Assembly (NCBI RefSeq): GCF_001984155.1
Contig: NZ_MTQO01000052.1
Location: forward strand, 1-64,000
Direction of reading: 5' to 3'
DNA: 64,000 nt
Origin: Actinosynnema sp. ALI-1.44
GTDB lineage: Bacteria > Actinomycetota > Actinomycetes > Mycobacteriales > Pseudonocardiaceae
Below the pieces are notes generated by a model that saw nothing but the letters and a program-made list of their open reading frames with translations, searched no databases and was not told the origin of the DNA. Positions 16,877 to 25,232 of the stretch are shown in pieces. A program made the translations under genes and the position numbers. Position 1 is the stretch's first letter; every line of letters starts with the position of its first letter.

Positions 16877-17785
16877 CTACAACGCCGTGACGAGAGCCGC
16901 CAGCTCGCGCCACTCACGCAGCGGGAGCTCACCCGGCGTGGCCGTCATGACCTGCAGGCACACGTGGTCCGCGCCCGCATCGAAGTGGTCACGCACGCGC
17001 TGGGCGATCACGTCGAGGTCGCCGCCCGCGATCACCGCGTCGAGCAGCCTGTCACTGCCGCCGTCGGCGAAGTCGCCGTCGCCGAAGCCAAGGCGGCGCA
17101 GGTTGTTCAGCTGATGCGGAGCCAGCATGTACGGGCCGATATGGGCGCGCTGGACCTCACGCACGCGATCGGCGTCCGTCTCAAGAACCACCCCTTGCTC
17201 GACCGCCAGGTAGGCCTCGGCTCCCATGCGTTGCCTGGCCATCTCGGTATGCGACACCGGCACGAAGTAGGTATGCGCACCCCAGGTCCGCTCCGCCGCC
17301 AGGTCCAGCATCTTCGGCCCCAACGCCGCCAGCACCCGGCGAGGACGGACGGCCGCCACCCCGCTCAACGGGACCTCGTCGAGTTCGTCGAGGTAGTCAC
17401 GCACTCCCGACACGGGCTTGCCGCTGAAGGGGATGCGATAGCCGCCCAGCGACAGCGGCGGCCCCGGCACCCGGTGACCCCCGAGCCCCAGCACGAACCG
17501 GCCGGGGTGCTGCTCCCCCAGCGACCGCTCCGCGGCCGCCATCGCCATCGGATGGCGCACGTACATGTTGGCGATACCGCTTGCCACCACGATGCGTTTC
17601 GTGGCGTCGAGCAGCAGAGCGCCCTGGGATATCGCGTCCCGGCCGAACGCCTCGCCGTACCAGAGTGCGCCGTAGCCCAGCTCGTCGAGTTCCCCCGCCG
17701 CGGCACGGACCGCCGCGGCCGGATGGGCGTCCAACGCCATCGTCCAGATTCCAAGCTTGCCCAGGTCGTGCTGGGTTTCAGTCAC
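16877..17785 (-). CDS. LLM-class, probably F420-dependent oxidoreductase
   Basis: A 302-residue luciferase-like monooxygenase-fold enzyme. It starts KLGIWTMALD and has ELGYGALWYGEAFGRDAIS, VVASGIANMYVRHPMAMAAA and GRFVLGLGGH, typical of actinobacterial F420-dependent members of the 'TIGR03620' type. The GTG at 17785 is preceded by GGGAG. The partner cofactor F420 is family knowledge; flavin use cannot be excluded. It faces a divergent TetR gene with a palindromic operator in the gap, so expression is probably induced by a ligand of that repressor. Confidence 0.88.
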   Translation of the reverse strand: MTETQHDLGKLGIWTMALDAHPAAAVRAAAGELDELGYGALWYGEAFGRDAISQGALLLDATKRIVVASGIANMYVRHPMAMAAAERSLGEQHPGRFVLGLGGHRVPGPPLSLGGYRIPFSGKPVSGVRDYLDELDEVPLSGVAAVRPRRVLAALGPKMLDLAAERTWGAHTYFVPVSHTEMARQRMGAEAYLAVEQGVVLETDADRVREVQRAHIGPYMLAPHQLNNLRRLGFGDGDFADGGSDRLLDAVIAGGDLDVIAQRVRDHFDAGADHVCLQVMTATPGELPLREWRELAALVTAL

Positions 17786-17833
17786 CGCGTACTCCCAATA
17801 AGGTGAGGATGCCTCCGGTTGTGCCGACCTTAC

Positions 17834-17848
17834 GGAGGCTGCCTCCGT
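17834..17848. promoter_or_regulatory. Palindromic operator for the TetR at 17875
   Basis: CGGAGGCTGCCTCCG is a perfect 7-bp-arm palindrome around a central T. A related half-site, ATGCCTCCGG, lies about 25 bp to the left. Both sit between the LLM-class gene and the divergent TetR gene, so the regulator probably binds here and controls both. Confidence 0.65.
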
Positions 17849-17874
17849 TTGGCAAATGTGATTGAGTAGGGCGA

Positions 17875-18411
17875 ATGCGAGCAGATGCGCGCCGGAACTA
17901 CGAACGACTCCTCGCGGAAGCCGAAGAGTCCTTCCGCACACGCGGCATCGACGCGTCGCTTGAGGACATCGCACGCAACGCGGGCGTCGGCATCGGGACC
18001 CTCTACCGGCACTTCCCCACCCGGGAAGCACTGCTGGAGGCCCTGCTGCACGACAGGTTCGCGGCACTGGACGAACTCAGCGCCGGACTGCTCGACGCCG
18101 AATCGCCGCGCGCGGCCCTGATCGAGTGGCTCAGGGAGTTCGTGAAGTCGTCGAACCGGTACCAGGGCCTGCCCGCGTCCGTGGTGGCGACGTTGCGCAA
18201 CGAGCAGTCCCGCCTGTACGCGTCCTGCCACGCCATGCGGGAGGCGGGCGGACGCCTCCTGGCACGAGCCCAACAGGCCGGAACCGTCCGCGCGGACCTC
18301 GAGCCCGACGAACTCCTGCTGCTGACCGCGTCCATCTCGTGGGCGAACGAACACGGCCCGGACAACGTGGACAGGTTCATAACTCTGCTGGTCGAAGGCA
18401 TCAACCCCTGA
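17875..18411 (+). CDS. TetR-family regulator
   Basis: A 178-residue regulator whose HTH (about 8-50) contains ERLLAEAEESFRTRGIDASL and IARNAGVGIGTLYRHFPTRE. The ligand domain is short and of the TetR_C type common in actinobacterial repressors (SBT1051-like, with LRNEQSRLY and WANEHGPDNVDRFITLLVEG). It is transcribed away from the LLM-class gene and is separated from it by the palindromic operator. Confidence 0.9.
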   Translation: MRADARRNYERLLAEAEESFRTRGIDASLEDIARNAGVGIGTLYRHFPTREALLEALLHDRFAALDELSAGLLDAESPRAALIEWLREFVKSSNRYQGLPASVVATLRNEQSRLYASCHAMREAGGRLLARAQQAGTVRADLEPDELLLLTASISWANEHGPDNVDRFITLLVEGINP

Positions 18412-18473
18412 AACTGTCGTACCCACTCGGTACGGTCGGCCCAAGGAACCAACGAGATCCACAGAGGACGACA

Positions 18474-18977
18474 ATGACAAGCACGGACCTGCTCGTCGAC
18501 GCGTTCGGCCGAGTGCGCGAGGAGGTGCACGCGGCGCTGGACGGGCTGACCCCGGACGACCTCGCCCACCGCGTGAACGACAAGGCGAACTCGATCGGGT
18601 GGCTGATCTGGCACCTGACCCGCGTCCAGGACGACCACATCGCCGACGCGGCGGGCACCGCCCAGGTGTGGATCGAGGAAGGCTGGGCCGAGCGCCTCGG
18701 CCTGCCGCTGGCGGAGACCGACACCGGCTACGGCCACACGGCCGATCAAGTGGCGAAAGTCCGGTCCACGGCGGACCTCCTGGCCGGTTACCACGACGCC
18801 ACCCACGAGCAGACCGTCGGCTACCTCGAAACACTGACCGACGAGGACCACGCCCGAGTCGTCGACACCGCGTGGGATCCGCCGGTCACGCTGGCCGTGC
18901 GGCTGATCAGCGTGATCTCCGACGACCTCCAGCACGTCGGCCAGGCCGCGTTCCTGCGTGGACTGCTGGGCCGTTAG
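18474..18977 (+). CDS. DinB-like (DUF664) mycothiol-type protein
   Basis: A 167-residue four-helix-bundle protein of the DinB/DUF664 family. The metal-site histidines are visible in IGWLIWHLTRVQDDHIAD and SDDLQHVGQAAFLRG, and the family start is FGRVREEVHAALDGLTPDDL. Relatives are mycothiol-dependent transferases or isomerases in actinobacteria; the reaction here is unknown. The ATG at 18474 follows an AGAGGA element. The 3' end overlaps the convergent LuxR gene by 4 bp. Confidence 0.85.
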   Translation: MTSTDLLVDAFGRVREEVHAALDGLTPDDLAHRVNDKANSIGWLIWHLTRVQDDHIADAAGTAQVWIEEGWAERLGLPLAETDTGYGHTADQVAKVRSTADLLAGYHDATHEQTVGYLETLTDEDHARVVDTAWDPPVTLAVRLISVISDDLQHVGQAAFLRGLLGR

Positions 18978-19966
18978 CCGAACACGGCCGCCAGTTCGTC
19001 CCGCCCGCGGACGCCGAGCTTCCGGTAGATCGCCTTGAAGTGGTCGTTGACGGTGTGCGCGGACAGTTCCAGCCTGCGGGCGATCTGCTTCATGGGCAAC
19101 CCGGCCAAGGCGTGGCCGATGACCGTCTCCTCCCGCCGCGTGACGTCGAACCACCTCGACACGACCGGCAGCCGCTCGTCGACCGACGCGGCCCGCAAAG
19201 TGATCACAGCCCCGCCGTCGGGAAGGATCTCGGTGTGACAGCAGGCCCACCCCGCTGAGGTCGGCTGGCGGTTCGAAGCGTGCCCGCCCATCAGGCGGGC
19301 GACGGCGATCTCGCTCAACGCCCACCCGGACCGGACTTCCGGATCCGTCGCGACATCGGCGTACAGCAATTCCATCCACCGGTAGGCGCTGGGCGAGCAG
19401 ACGGTGATCTCGTCGCGCGCGTCGACCACCACCACCCCTGGCGGCAGCGGAGCCCGCAGTGCGCCGATCGGCTGTCCCATGACGAACCGTTGCAACGCCC
19501 CACCCAAAGCCCCGGTCATCGCCCGGGCCGCGGCGATGTCGCCCGCGCTGAACGGCGCGCGGCCGGACTCGCGAACCATGATCAGGAAGCCGGATGTCCG
19601 GCGCCCCTGCTTCAAGGCGACGCGCAACTCCGCGCCGATGCCGTCGTCGGCCAACGTGCGCAACCGATTCCGCTGCCCCGGAGCGGCGTCCTGGCCGCCG
19701 ACAGCGCTGACCACCTTGGACCGCACGAACAAACTGACAAGGCTGTGCTCGTCGCGGCTGTCGCTCTCGTTGGACAACCATTTCCGGTACGTGCCGGGGC
19801 GGTAGCCGTCCCGACCGGTGTAGAGGCTGATCGCGTGGTCGACCGGATCCGTCGCGACGAGCATGTACCCGTCGTGGCGGATGTGTTTGCCGACGGCAGC
19901 GGTCACGATCTCCCCCAGATCGGCGATCGACTCCGCGTCAGGGTCGAGTCCCCCGAGCTCGCGCAT
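18974..19966 (-). CDS. LuxR-family transcriptional regulator with GAF-like sensor region
   Basis: About 330 residues. The last 60 form a LuxR HTH (RREETVIGHALAGLPMKQIA, RRLELSAHTVNDHFKAIYRK). The preceding 250 residues look like a GAF-type ligand region (DGYMLVATDP, ELRVALKQGRRTSGFLIMV) followed by a PAS-like segment (GVVVVDARDEITVCSPSAYRW). There is no receiver domain. The start is uncertain: the ATG at 19966 is used, and an in-frame GTG at 20020 would add 18 residues. It is divergent from the atypical response regulator at 20059. Confidence 0.82.
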   Translation of the reverse strand: MRELGGLDPDAESIADLGEIVTAAVGKHIRHDGYMLVATDPVDHAISLYTGRDGYRPGTYRKWLSNESDSRDEHSLVSLFVRSKVVSAVGGQDAAPGQRNRLRTLADDGIGAELRVALKQGRRTSGFLIMVRESGRAPFSAGDIAAARAMTGALGGALQRFVMGQPIGALRAPLPPGVVVVDARDEITVCSPSAYRWMELLYADVATDPEVRSGWALSEIAVARLMGGHASNRQPTSAGWACCHTEILPDGGAVITLRAASVDERLPVVSRWFDVTRREETVIGHALAGLPMKQIARRLELSAHTVNDHFKAIYRKLGVRGRDELAAVFG

Positions 19967-20058
19967 GACTCGATCGTATGTGCGGTCAATCCCTTGTTGC
20001 AGGGATGGTTCCCGCCCCACGCGCCCGTGACACTCAGTCAGTGCGCGAAGGGGATCCG

Positions 20059-20688
20059 ATGCTGCGAATCTTGTTGGCCGACCGCGATCCGGTCATGCGG
20101 ACAGGCCTGGCCGTGCTCGTCACGCAAGCGGGCATGACCGTTGCCGGGCAGGTCAACGGCTCGTCGGAGCTGGTCCACGCGGCTCTCACGTGTTGTCCGG
20201 ACGTCGTGGTCGGCGAGTTCGACGGGCTCGCCGCCGTCGAGCAGGTCGCCAGGGCCGTGCCTGGCGCCGCGCTGCTGATGTTCACAACCCGTGACGACGA
20301 CGAATCCGTGCGCGCCGCGGTCAACGCGGGAGTGCGCGGATATCTGCACAAAAGTGCCTCCCCGACGAGCGTGGTGCGCGCCATCGAGTCGGTGGCCGCG
20401 GGTGAAGCGGTTCTCGGGCCGCGGATCGCGGCGCGGTTGCCCGCGTTGGCGTCGGTCGTCGTGGGAGAACCCGACGACGGGCTGACCGACCGGCAACAGG
20501 ACATCCTGCGGCTGCTCGGCGAAGGCTGCGGCAACGCCGTGATCGCGGCACGCCTGGGCATCGCCGCGAAGACCGTCGGCAACCAGATCCCTTTGATACT
20601 GGCCAAGCTGGGAGTACCGGACCGGGCCGCGGCGATCGACTACGCGCGCCGCAAGCGACCACCCACACACCTCATGGCGGCCTGTTGA
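20059..20688 (+). CDS. NarL-family response regulator with Asp-to-Glu receiver
   Basis: A 209-residue protein with a receiver domain (1-120) and a LuxR HTH (about 150-205, DGLTDRQQDILRLLGEG). The acidic pair is present (LLADRD) and so are the later Thr (LMFTTRDDD) and Lys (GYLHKSAS), but the phosphoacceptor position reads PDVVVGEFDGL, where related proteins have PDVVLMDL. Glu in place of Asp suggests a permanently active or phosphorylation-independent regulator. The ATG at 20059 follows GAAGGGG. No kinase gene is adjacent. Confidence 0.85.
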   Translation: MLRILLADRDPVMRTGLAVLVTQAGMTVAGQVNGSSELVHAALTCCPDVVVGEFDGLAAVEQVARAVPGAALLMFTTRDDDESVRAAVNAGVRGYLHKSASPTSVVRAIESVAAGEAVLGPRIAARLPALASVVVGEPDDGLTDRQQDILRLLGEGCGNAVIAARLGIAAKTVGNQIPLILAKLGVPDRAAAIDYARRKRPPTHLMAAC

Positions 20689-20711
20689 AGCCGGTTGTCC
20701 GAACAGGACAA

Positions 20712-21314
20712 TCAGGACGGCGCCCGCGGACGCAGGCCGTCGAGGATGAACCCCAGCACCCGCCGGGAAGCCTGGTCGTCGACGGTGATGGTCGCCTGCA
20801 CAGCCGCCGACAGCAGTGTCATGTCCCGCGCCTCGAAGTCGGCACGCAGCTCACCGGCCTGCTTGGCGCGGCGCACGAGCTTGTCCAGGTGCGCACCCAT
20901 GACCTTGTGGTTGTCCGCGAACAACTGCGCCAGCCTGGTCGGCGGTGTGCCGCGCGCCCAGCCCAACGACTGGTTGAAGCCGCCCGTGGTCAGCTCCCAC
21001 AGGCCGCGGTCGGCCGCCAGGTCACGGATGGACCGCTCGAAGAACCGCACGAACCCCGACCAGACGTCGTCGGCCTCGCTGGCATCACGGGCGAGTTCCG
21101 TGGCGCGCACGAGCGGCCCGCGGTAGACCTCGTAGATCAGCTCGTCCTTGTTGGCGAACCGCCGGTAGACCGTGCCCACGCCGACGCCCGCGTGCCCGGC
21201 CACGTCGGCGAGCGTCGCGTCGAGCCCACGGCCTGCGAACACTTCGGCCGCGGCGTCGAGCACCCTGCGCAGGTTGGTCTCGGCGTCCCGGCGCATCCGA
21301 TCGCTTGACGGCAC
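20712..21314 (-). CDS. TetR-family regulator
   Basis: A 200-residue regulator with HTH at about 12-60 (RRVLDAAAEVFAGRGLDATL, VAGHAGVGVGTVYRRFANKD). The C-terminal domain with RPRAPS end is unremarkable. The GTG at 21314 (VPSSDRMRRDAETN) is used; an ATG six codons further in is possible. It is monocistronic and the neighbouring gene is the SUKH protein read in the same direction from further upstream. Its target is not evident. Confidence 0.88.
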   Translation of the reverse strand: MPSSDRMRRDAETNLRRVLDAAAEVFAGRGLDATLADVAGHAGVGVGTVYRRFANKDELIYEVYRGPLVRATELARDASEADDVWSGFVRFFERSIRDLAADRGLWELTTGGFNQSLGWARGTPPTRLAQLFADNHKVMGAHLDKLVRRAKQAGELRADFEARDMTLLSAAVQATITVDDQASRRVLGFILDGLRPRAPS

Positions 21315-21366
21315 CCGGTCACCGTACCCGCATTCACGTCCCGCTGACCGGCACAGCGGTGCTGTC

Positions 21367-22185
21367 TCACGGAATGATGTCCCACTCGAGAACCTCACCG
21401 TCGACCACCTTGGGGCGGTAGTGCTTGAGCACGACGCCACCGGTCTCCAGCGAAGTCGCCGTCATCTCCAGCAGCTCGGTCAACGTGCGCGGATACGTGT
21501 CGAAGCGCATCTCCGACTCCTCGGAGTGGTCACCGAGCCAGCCGTCGCGCCCCGGTCGTTGGTCGAGCAGCAGGTTGCCGCCGCCGCCATCGTGCGCGAA
21601 CGGCACAACCTGGCCGTGCCACCACCAACCGACGCTCTCGTCGTGTCCGCTCTTGCTCAGCACGTCGCACATCATCTTGGCTTCCTCGCCGATGTACCTC
21701 GTCGACAGCAGCCGGTAGAACGGCGGCAACGCGAAGCCCGCTCGCATGTCCGTGCCCGCACCGTCGTGCCGCCGCAGGAACGCGACCAGTTCGGCGGGGA
21801 AGGGCACACCGATCTGCCGCTGCGTCTCGGCGATCAGCCCGGGGTCGGCGGGCGGGGCGAGCGTCGCGGCGGTCGCGGGCGCGTTGGCCGCGAGCCACTT
21901 CTCGATCCGCTCCCACGCCCTGTTCATCCGGCCGGTCACCCGCTGGGGCACTTTCACCAGTTCCTTCGGCCCCTGCCCGATCCGGCATCCCGAGTCGACG
22001 GTCAGCGTCGGCCGCGGAGGTGGCGGCGGGGGCGTTGTCGTCTTCCTGGTGGTGCTCGTCGCCGAGACCCGTGGGCCCGCACCAGGTTCGGTGTTGGACG
22101 CCAGCAACACCGTCACCACGCCGACCGTCACGACAGCGACGACGATGCCGACAACCGCGAGAACCTGCCCCCTGTGTGGTTTCAC
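21367..22185 (-). CDS. Membrane-anchored SMI1/KNR4 (SUKH) family protein
   Basis: A 272-residue protein with an N-terminal membrane helix (about 9-29), a Thr/Pro linker (about 45-60) and a SUKH domain (about 95-260). Family landmarks are IGVPFPAELVAFLRRHDG, ESVGWWWHGQVVPFAHDGGG and NLLLDQRPGRDGWLGDHSEE. SUKH proteins include immunity proteins of polymorphic toxins, but also chromosomal members of unknown role. No toxin gene is visible nearby. The domain should face the outside of the cell because the short N-terminus is basic. It is divergent from the amide-ligase operon. Confidence 0.85.
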   Translation of the reverse strand: MKPHRGQVLAVVGIVVAVVTVGVVTVLLASNTEPGAGPRVSATSTTRKTTTPPPPPPRPTLTVDSGCRIGQGPKELVKVPQRVTGRMNRAWERIEKWLAANAPATAATLAPPADPGLIAETQRQIGVPFPAELVAFLRRHDGAGTDMRAGFALPPFYRLLSTRYIGEEAKMMCDVLSKSGHDESVGWWWHGQVVPFAHDGGGGNLLLDQRPGRDGWLGDHSEESEMRFDTYPRTLTELLEMTATSLETGGVVLKHYRPKVVDGEVLEWDIIP

Positions 22186-22235
22186 GGCGACGCACTATTC
22201 CACGGATCCCGCGCGGCCGTGAGAGTGTGATCGGT

Positions 22236-23258
22236 GTGGACGAAACGACCGTCGAAGCCGGACCGCTGGTCACGGCGAGCTCGGTGAGGTTCCGGCTGCC
22301 TGACACCGGCCCTGTCCTCGCCGGGGTCAGGCTGCTGCCCGCCCTGTCGCTGCCCGGCGCGGCACTGGAGTTCACGCACGCGGACGGCTGCTGGACGCTG
22401 CCGCTGAACCGCCCGCCGGTCTGGCGGATGGAATACCGCCTGCAGTTGCGGCACCGCGACGGCCGGGTCGAGGAGATCTGCGACCCCGGCAACGAACTGC
22501 GCGCGCCCGGAGCGTTCGGCGACAAGTCCGTTGTCCAGTTCCCGGACTACGCCGCCCCGCGTTGGCTCGACACGCCCCCGGCAGGTGAGGTCGTCGACCT
22601 GGACGTCCCGGGGATCAAGGCCCAGCTGTGGTCGCCCGGCGAGGGCCCGATGCCGTTGCTGGTGGCCAACGACGGCCCGGAGTACGACCGGCTCGCCGGG
22701 TTGACGCGGTTCGCCGCCTGGTTCGACATCCCGCACCGGGTCGCGTTGCTCCAGCCGGGTGATCGTGATGACGAGTACTCCGGCAATCCGGAGTACGTCC
22801 GCACCCTCGCGCGTGACCTGCTGCCCGCGATCCGAAACCGCGTCCCGGTGGAGAAACCCGTGGTCGGGATGGGCGCGAGCCTCGGCGGGCTGGCCATGCT
22901 GCACGCGCACCGGCGCAGGCCGAGCCTGTTCGGCGGGTTGTTCCTGCAGTCGGGTTCGTTCTTCGACCGGCGGTTGGATCCGCAGGAGTCGGGGTACAGC
23001 CGGTTCGGGCGGATCACCAGGTTCGTCGGCGGTGTCGTACGCGGGACGGGAAAGGGCAGGCCGATCCCGGTGACGATCACGTGCGGTCTCGCCGAGGAGA
23101 ACCTGGCGAACAACCGCCAGCTGGCCGCGGCCCTGGTGGCGCTGGGATACCCGACAGGACTGGTGGAGGTGCCGGACGCGCACAACTATGTGGGGTGGCG
23201 CGACGCGTTCGACCCCGCGCTGGCCGACCTGCTGCGCACGGTGTGGGAGGGATCTTGA
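22236..23258 (+). CDS. Enterochelin-esterase-like alpha/beta hydrolase of the ligase operon
   Basis: A 340-residue hydrolase. An N-terminal beta domain (about 10-110, with RMEYRLQLRHRDGRVEEICD) precedes an esterase D/Fes-type catalytic domain. The nucleophile Ser215 lies in GMGASLGGLAM, and a His in PDAHNYVGWRDAF is the likely catalytic base. There is no signal peptide. Start choice is between GTG 22236 and GTG 22227. It is the first gene of a four-gene operon and overlaps the next gene by 4 nt at a TTGA junction. It may hydrolyse an ester or amide in the product or precursor of the two ligases downstream. Confidence 0.8.
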   Translation: MDETTVEAGPLVTASSVRFRLPDTGPVLAGVRLLPALSLPGAALEFTHADGCWTLPLNRPPVWRMEYRLQLRHRDGRVEEICDPGNELRAPGAFGDKSVVQFPDYAAPRWLDTPPAGEVVDLDVPGIKAQLWSPGEGPMPLLVANDGPEYDRLAGLTRFAAWFDIPHRVALLQPGDRDDEYSGNPEYVRTLARDLLPAIRNRVPVEKPVVGMGASLGGLAMLHAHRRRPSLFGGLFLQSGSFFDRRLDPQESGYSRFGRITRFVGGVVRGTGKGRPIPVTITCGLAEENLANNRQLAAALVALGYPTGLVEVPDAHNYVGWRDAFDPALADLLRTVWEGS

Positions 23259-23980
23259 GACGTGACCAGGTGGACGTGGCCGGCGGGACGGTGATCGCGT
23301 ACGGCCACTACGGCAAGCCGTTGCTGGTGTTCCCGTCCGAGCAGGGCCGCGCGTGGGACTGGGAGAGCAACGGGATGATCGACGCGGTCCGGCCGTTGCT
23401 CGAGGACGGTCGGGTCAAGCTCTACTGCGTCGACTCCCACGACGGCGCGTCGTGGTCCAATCGGTCGATCCCGTTGGAAGAACGCGCGAGGCACCATGGC
23501 ACGTACGAGGCGTGGGTCCTTGATCACGTGCTGCCGATGATCCACGCTGACTGTGGTGGACCGCAGGAGGTGACCACGATGGGATGTTCGCTCGGCGCGT
23601 TCCACGCGGTCCTCTTCGCCTTGCGCCGCGCCGACTTGTTCCCCCTCGCCATCGGCCTGTCCGGCAACTACGACGCGTCCTCCTGGCACGGCTGGGGTGA
23701 GCGCGGCGACGCGACGTACTTCGCCAACCCGGTCGACTTCGTGCCGAACCTGGACGGTGATCACCTGGAGTGGTTGCGGTCCAGGCTGTCGGTACTGCTG
23801 GTGGTCGGCCAGGGCCAGTGGGAGGACACGACCGGCTCGCTGCCGTCCACCCGGCACATGGCCAATGTGCTGCGGGACAAGGGCCTGCGCTGCGAACTCG
23901 ACGTATGGGGGCACGACGTGCCGCACGACTGGCCGTCGTGGCGCGCCCAGGTCGCCCACCACCTGCCCAGGTTCTGCTGA
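23255..23980 (+). CDS. COG4947-like alpha/beta hydrolase of the ligase operon
   Basis: A 241-residue esterase-fold protein. The nucleophile elbow is MGCSLGAFHAV (Ser112), with VDSHDGASWSNRSIP earlier and a late His in WGHDVPHDWPSW. The start appears to be TTG at 23255 because it overlaps the preceding stop (TTGA), follows GGGAGG by about 6 nt, and yields the full fold. It differs from the first hydrolase in length and domain content, so this is not a recent duplication. Its coupling to the ATP-grasp and GCS2 genes suggests a role in processing the same compound. Confidence 0.8.
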   Translation: MRRDQVDVAGGTVIAYGHYGKPLLVFPSEQGRAWDWESNGMIDAVRPLLEDGRVKLYCVDSHDGASWSNRSIPLEERARHHGTYEAWVLDHVLPMIHADCGGPQEVTTMGCSLGAFHAVLFALRRADLFPLAIGLSGNYDASSWHGWGERGDATYFANPVDFVPNLDGDHLEWLRSRLSVLLVVGQGQWEDTTGSLPSTRHMANVLRDKGLRCELDVWGHDVPHDWPSWRAQVAHHLPRFC

Positions 23981-23996
23981 GGAAGAGAGGCCGCGC

Positions 23997-25229
23997 ATGC
24001 CGGACAGCACAAAGCACTTGCTCGGACTGCTGCTGGGCACCGAGGAGGACTGGCCGCGCGCGTTCGAGACGCTGGTGGCGCGGCTCGGGCCGGTGCGCGG
24101 TCCGTCGGGTGCCGACCACTCGTTGAGCACCGAGCGGATCACCATCGAGCCGTTCGACCTGCGTGCGAAACCGCGTTACGACCTGGTGATCGACCGGCTC
24201 GCGTACTGGTACTACGTGCCGCGTGAGTGGTTGAAGAAGGTCGCGCTGATGGACGACGTGTACCTGCTCAACAGCCCGTTCACGTTCCAGTCCATGGAGA
24301 AGCACGCCGCCTACTGCGCGATGATGCGGCTGGGGTTGAAAGTTCCGCCGACTTGGCTTGTGCCGTACAAGAATCCGGTCGACCACGCGAAGTACGCCTT
24401 CACCGCGGCGAAGTACAACAAGCCGTTCGACCTGGACGCCGTGGCCGACGAGGTCGGTTATCCCCTGTTCATGAAGCCCTACGACGGCGGCGCGTGGCGC
24501 GGTGTCTCGCGGATCACCGACCCGAAGGCGCTGCACGAGGCGTACGACTCGTCCGGTGAGATGCTGATGCACCTGCAGGCGTCGGTGGAGGGCTACGACT
24601 CGTTCGCCCGGTCGCTGACCATCGGCCCGGAGACCATGGTCATGCGGTTCCAGCCGGAGAAACCGATGCACGAGCGCTACGCCGTGCAGCACGGGTTCCT
24701 GTCCGACCAGGCCGGTTCCGAGGTCGTCACGATCTCCCGGCTGATCAACGCGTTCTTCCGGTGGGAGTTCAACTCGTGCGAGAGCCTGGTGGTCGGCCAG
24801 GAGATCTACCCGATCGACTACGCCAACGCGTGCCCGGACATCTCGATCACCTCGCTGCACTACTACTTCCCGTGGGCGATCGGCGCGCTGCTGAAGTGGT
24901 CGGTGTTCTGCGCGGTGACCGGCCGCAGGCCCCGGCTGGATCTGGACACCCGCAAGTACTTCGAGGTCGCCGACTCCGAGCTGGACTACGGCGCCAAGCT
25001 CGCCGAGTACGGCAAGCTGGCCGACAAGTACTTCGACACGGCCGCCTACCACGAGTTCTGCGCGACCTCGTTGCCCAATGTGGACACGATGGTCCGGGAC
25101 TGGGTGTCGTCGCCCGACTTCGACTCGTTGCTCGTCGACACAGTGCGGGCGACGTATCCACCGGCCGAGCATGATCGGTTCGTCGCGCACTTCCGCGGCC
25201 TGATCGGACTCTGGATCCAGGAGGGCTGA
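23997..25229 (+). CDS. ATP-grasp carboxylate-amine ligase
   Basis: A 410-residue ATP-grasp-fold enzyme. Visible elements are LLNSPFTFQSMEKHAAY (residues about 90-106), the nucleotide-binding Lys160 in YPLFMKPYDGGAWRGV, and a Mg/ATP-side segment SLVVGQEIYPIDYANACPDI. The family joins a carboxylate to an amine through an acyl-phosphate. It is not obviously RimK, glutathione synthetase or D-Ala ligase; length and sequence fit the uncharacterised ATP-grasp proteins found next to GCS2 ligases. It starts 16 nt after the second hydrolase and ends 3 nt before the GCS2 gene, so translation is probably coordinated. Confidence 0.82.
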   Translation: MPDSTKHLLGLLLGTEEDWPRAFETLVARLGPVRGPSGADHSLSTERITIEPFDLRAKPRYDLVIDRLAYWYYVPREWLKKVALMDDVYLLNSPFTFQSMEKHAAYCAMMRLGLKVPPTWLVPYKNPVDHAKYAFTAAKYNKPFDLDAVADEVGYPLFMKPYDGGAWRGVSRITDPKALHEAYDSSGEMLMHLQASVEGYDSFARSLTIGPETMVMRFQPEKPMHERYAVQHGFLSDQAGSEVVTISRLINAFFRWEFNSCESLVVGQEIYPIDYANACPDISITSLHYYFPWAIGALLKWSVFCAVTGRRPRLDLDTRKYFEVADSELDYGAKLAEYGKLADKYFDTAAYHEFCATSLPNVDTMVRDWVSSPDFDSLLVDTVRATYPPAEHDRFVAHFRGLIGLWIQEG

Positions 25230-25232
25230 GCG

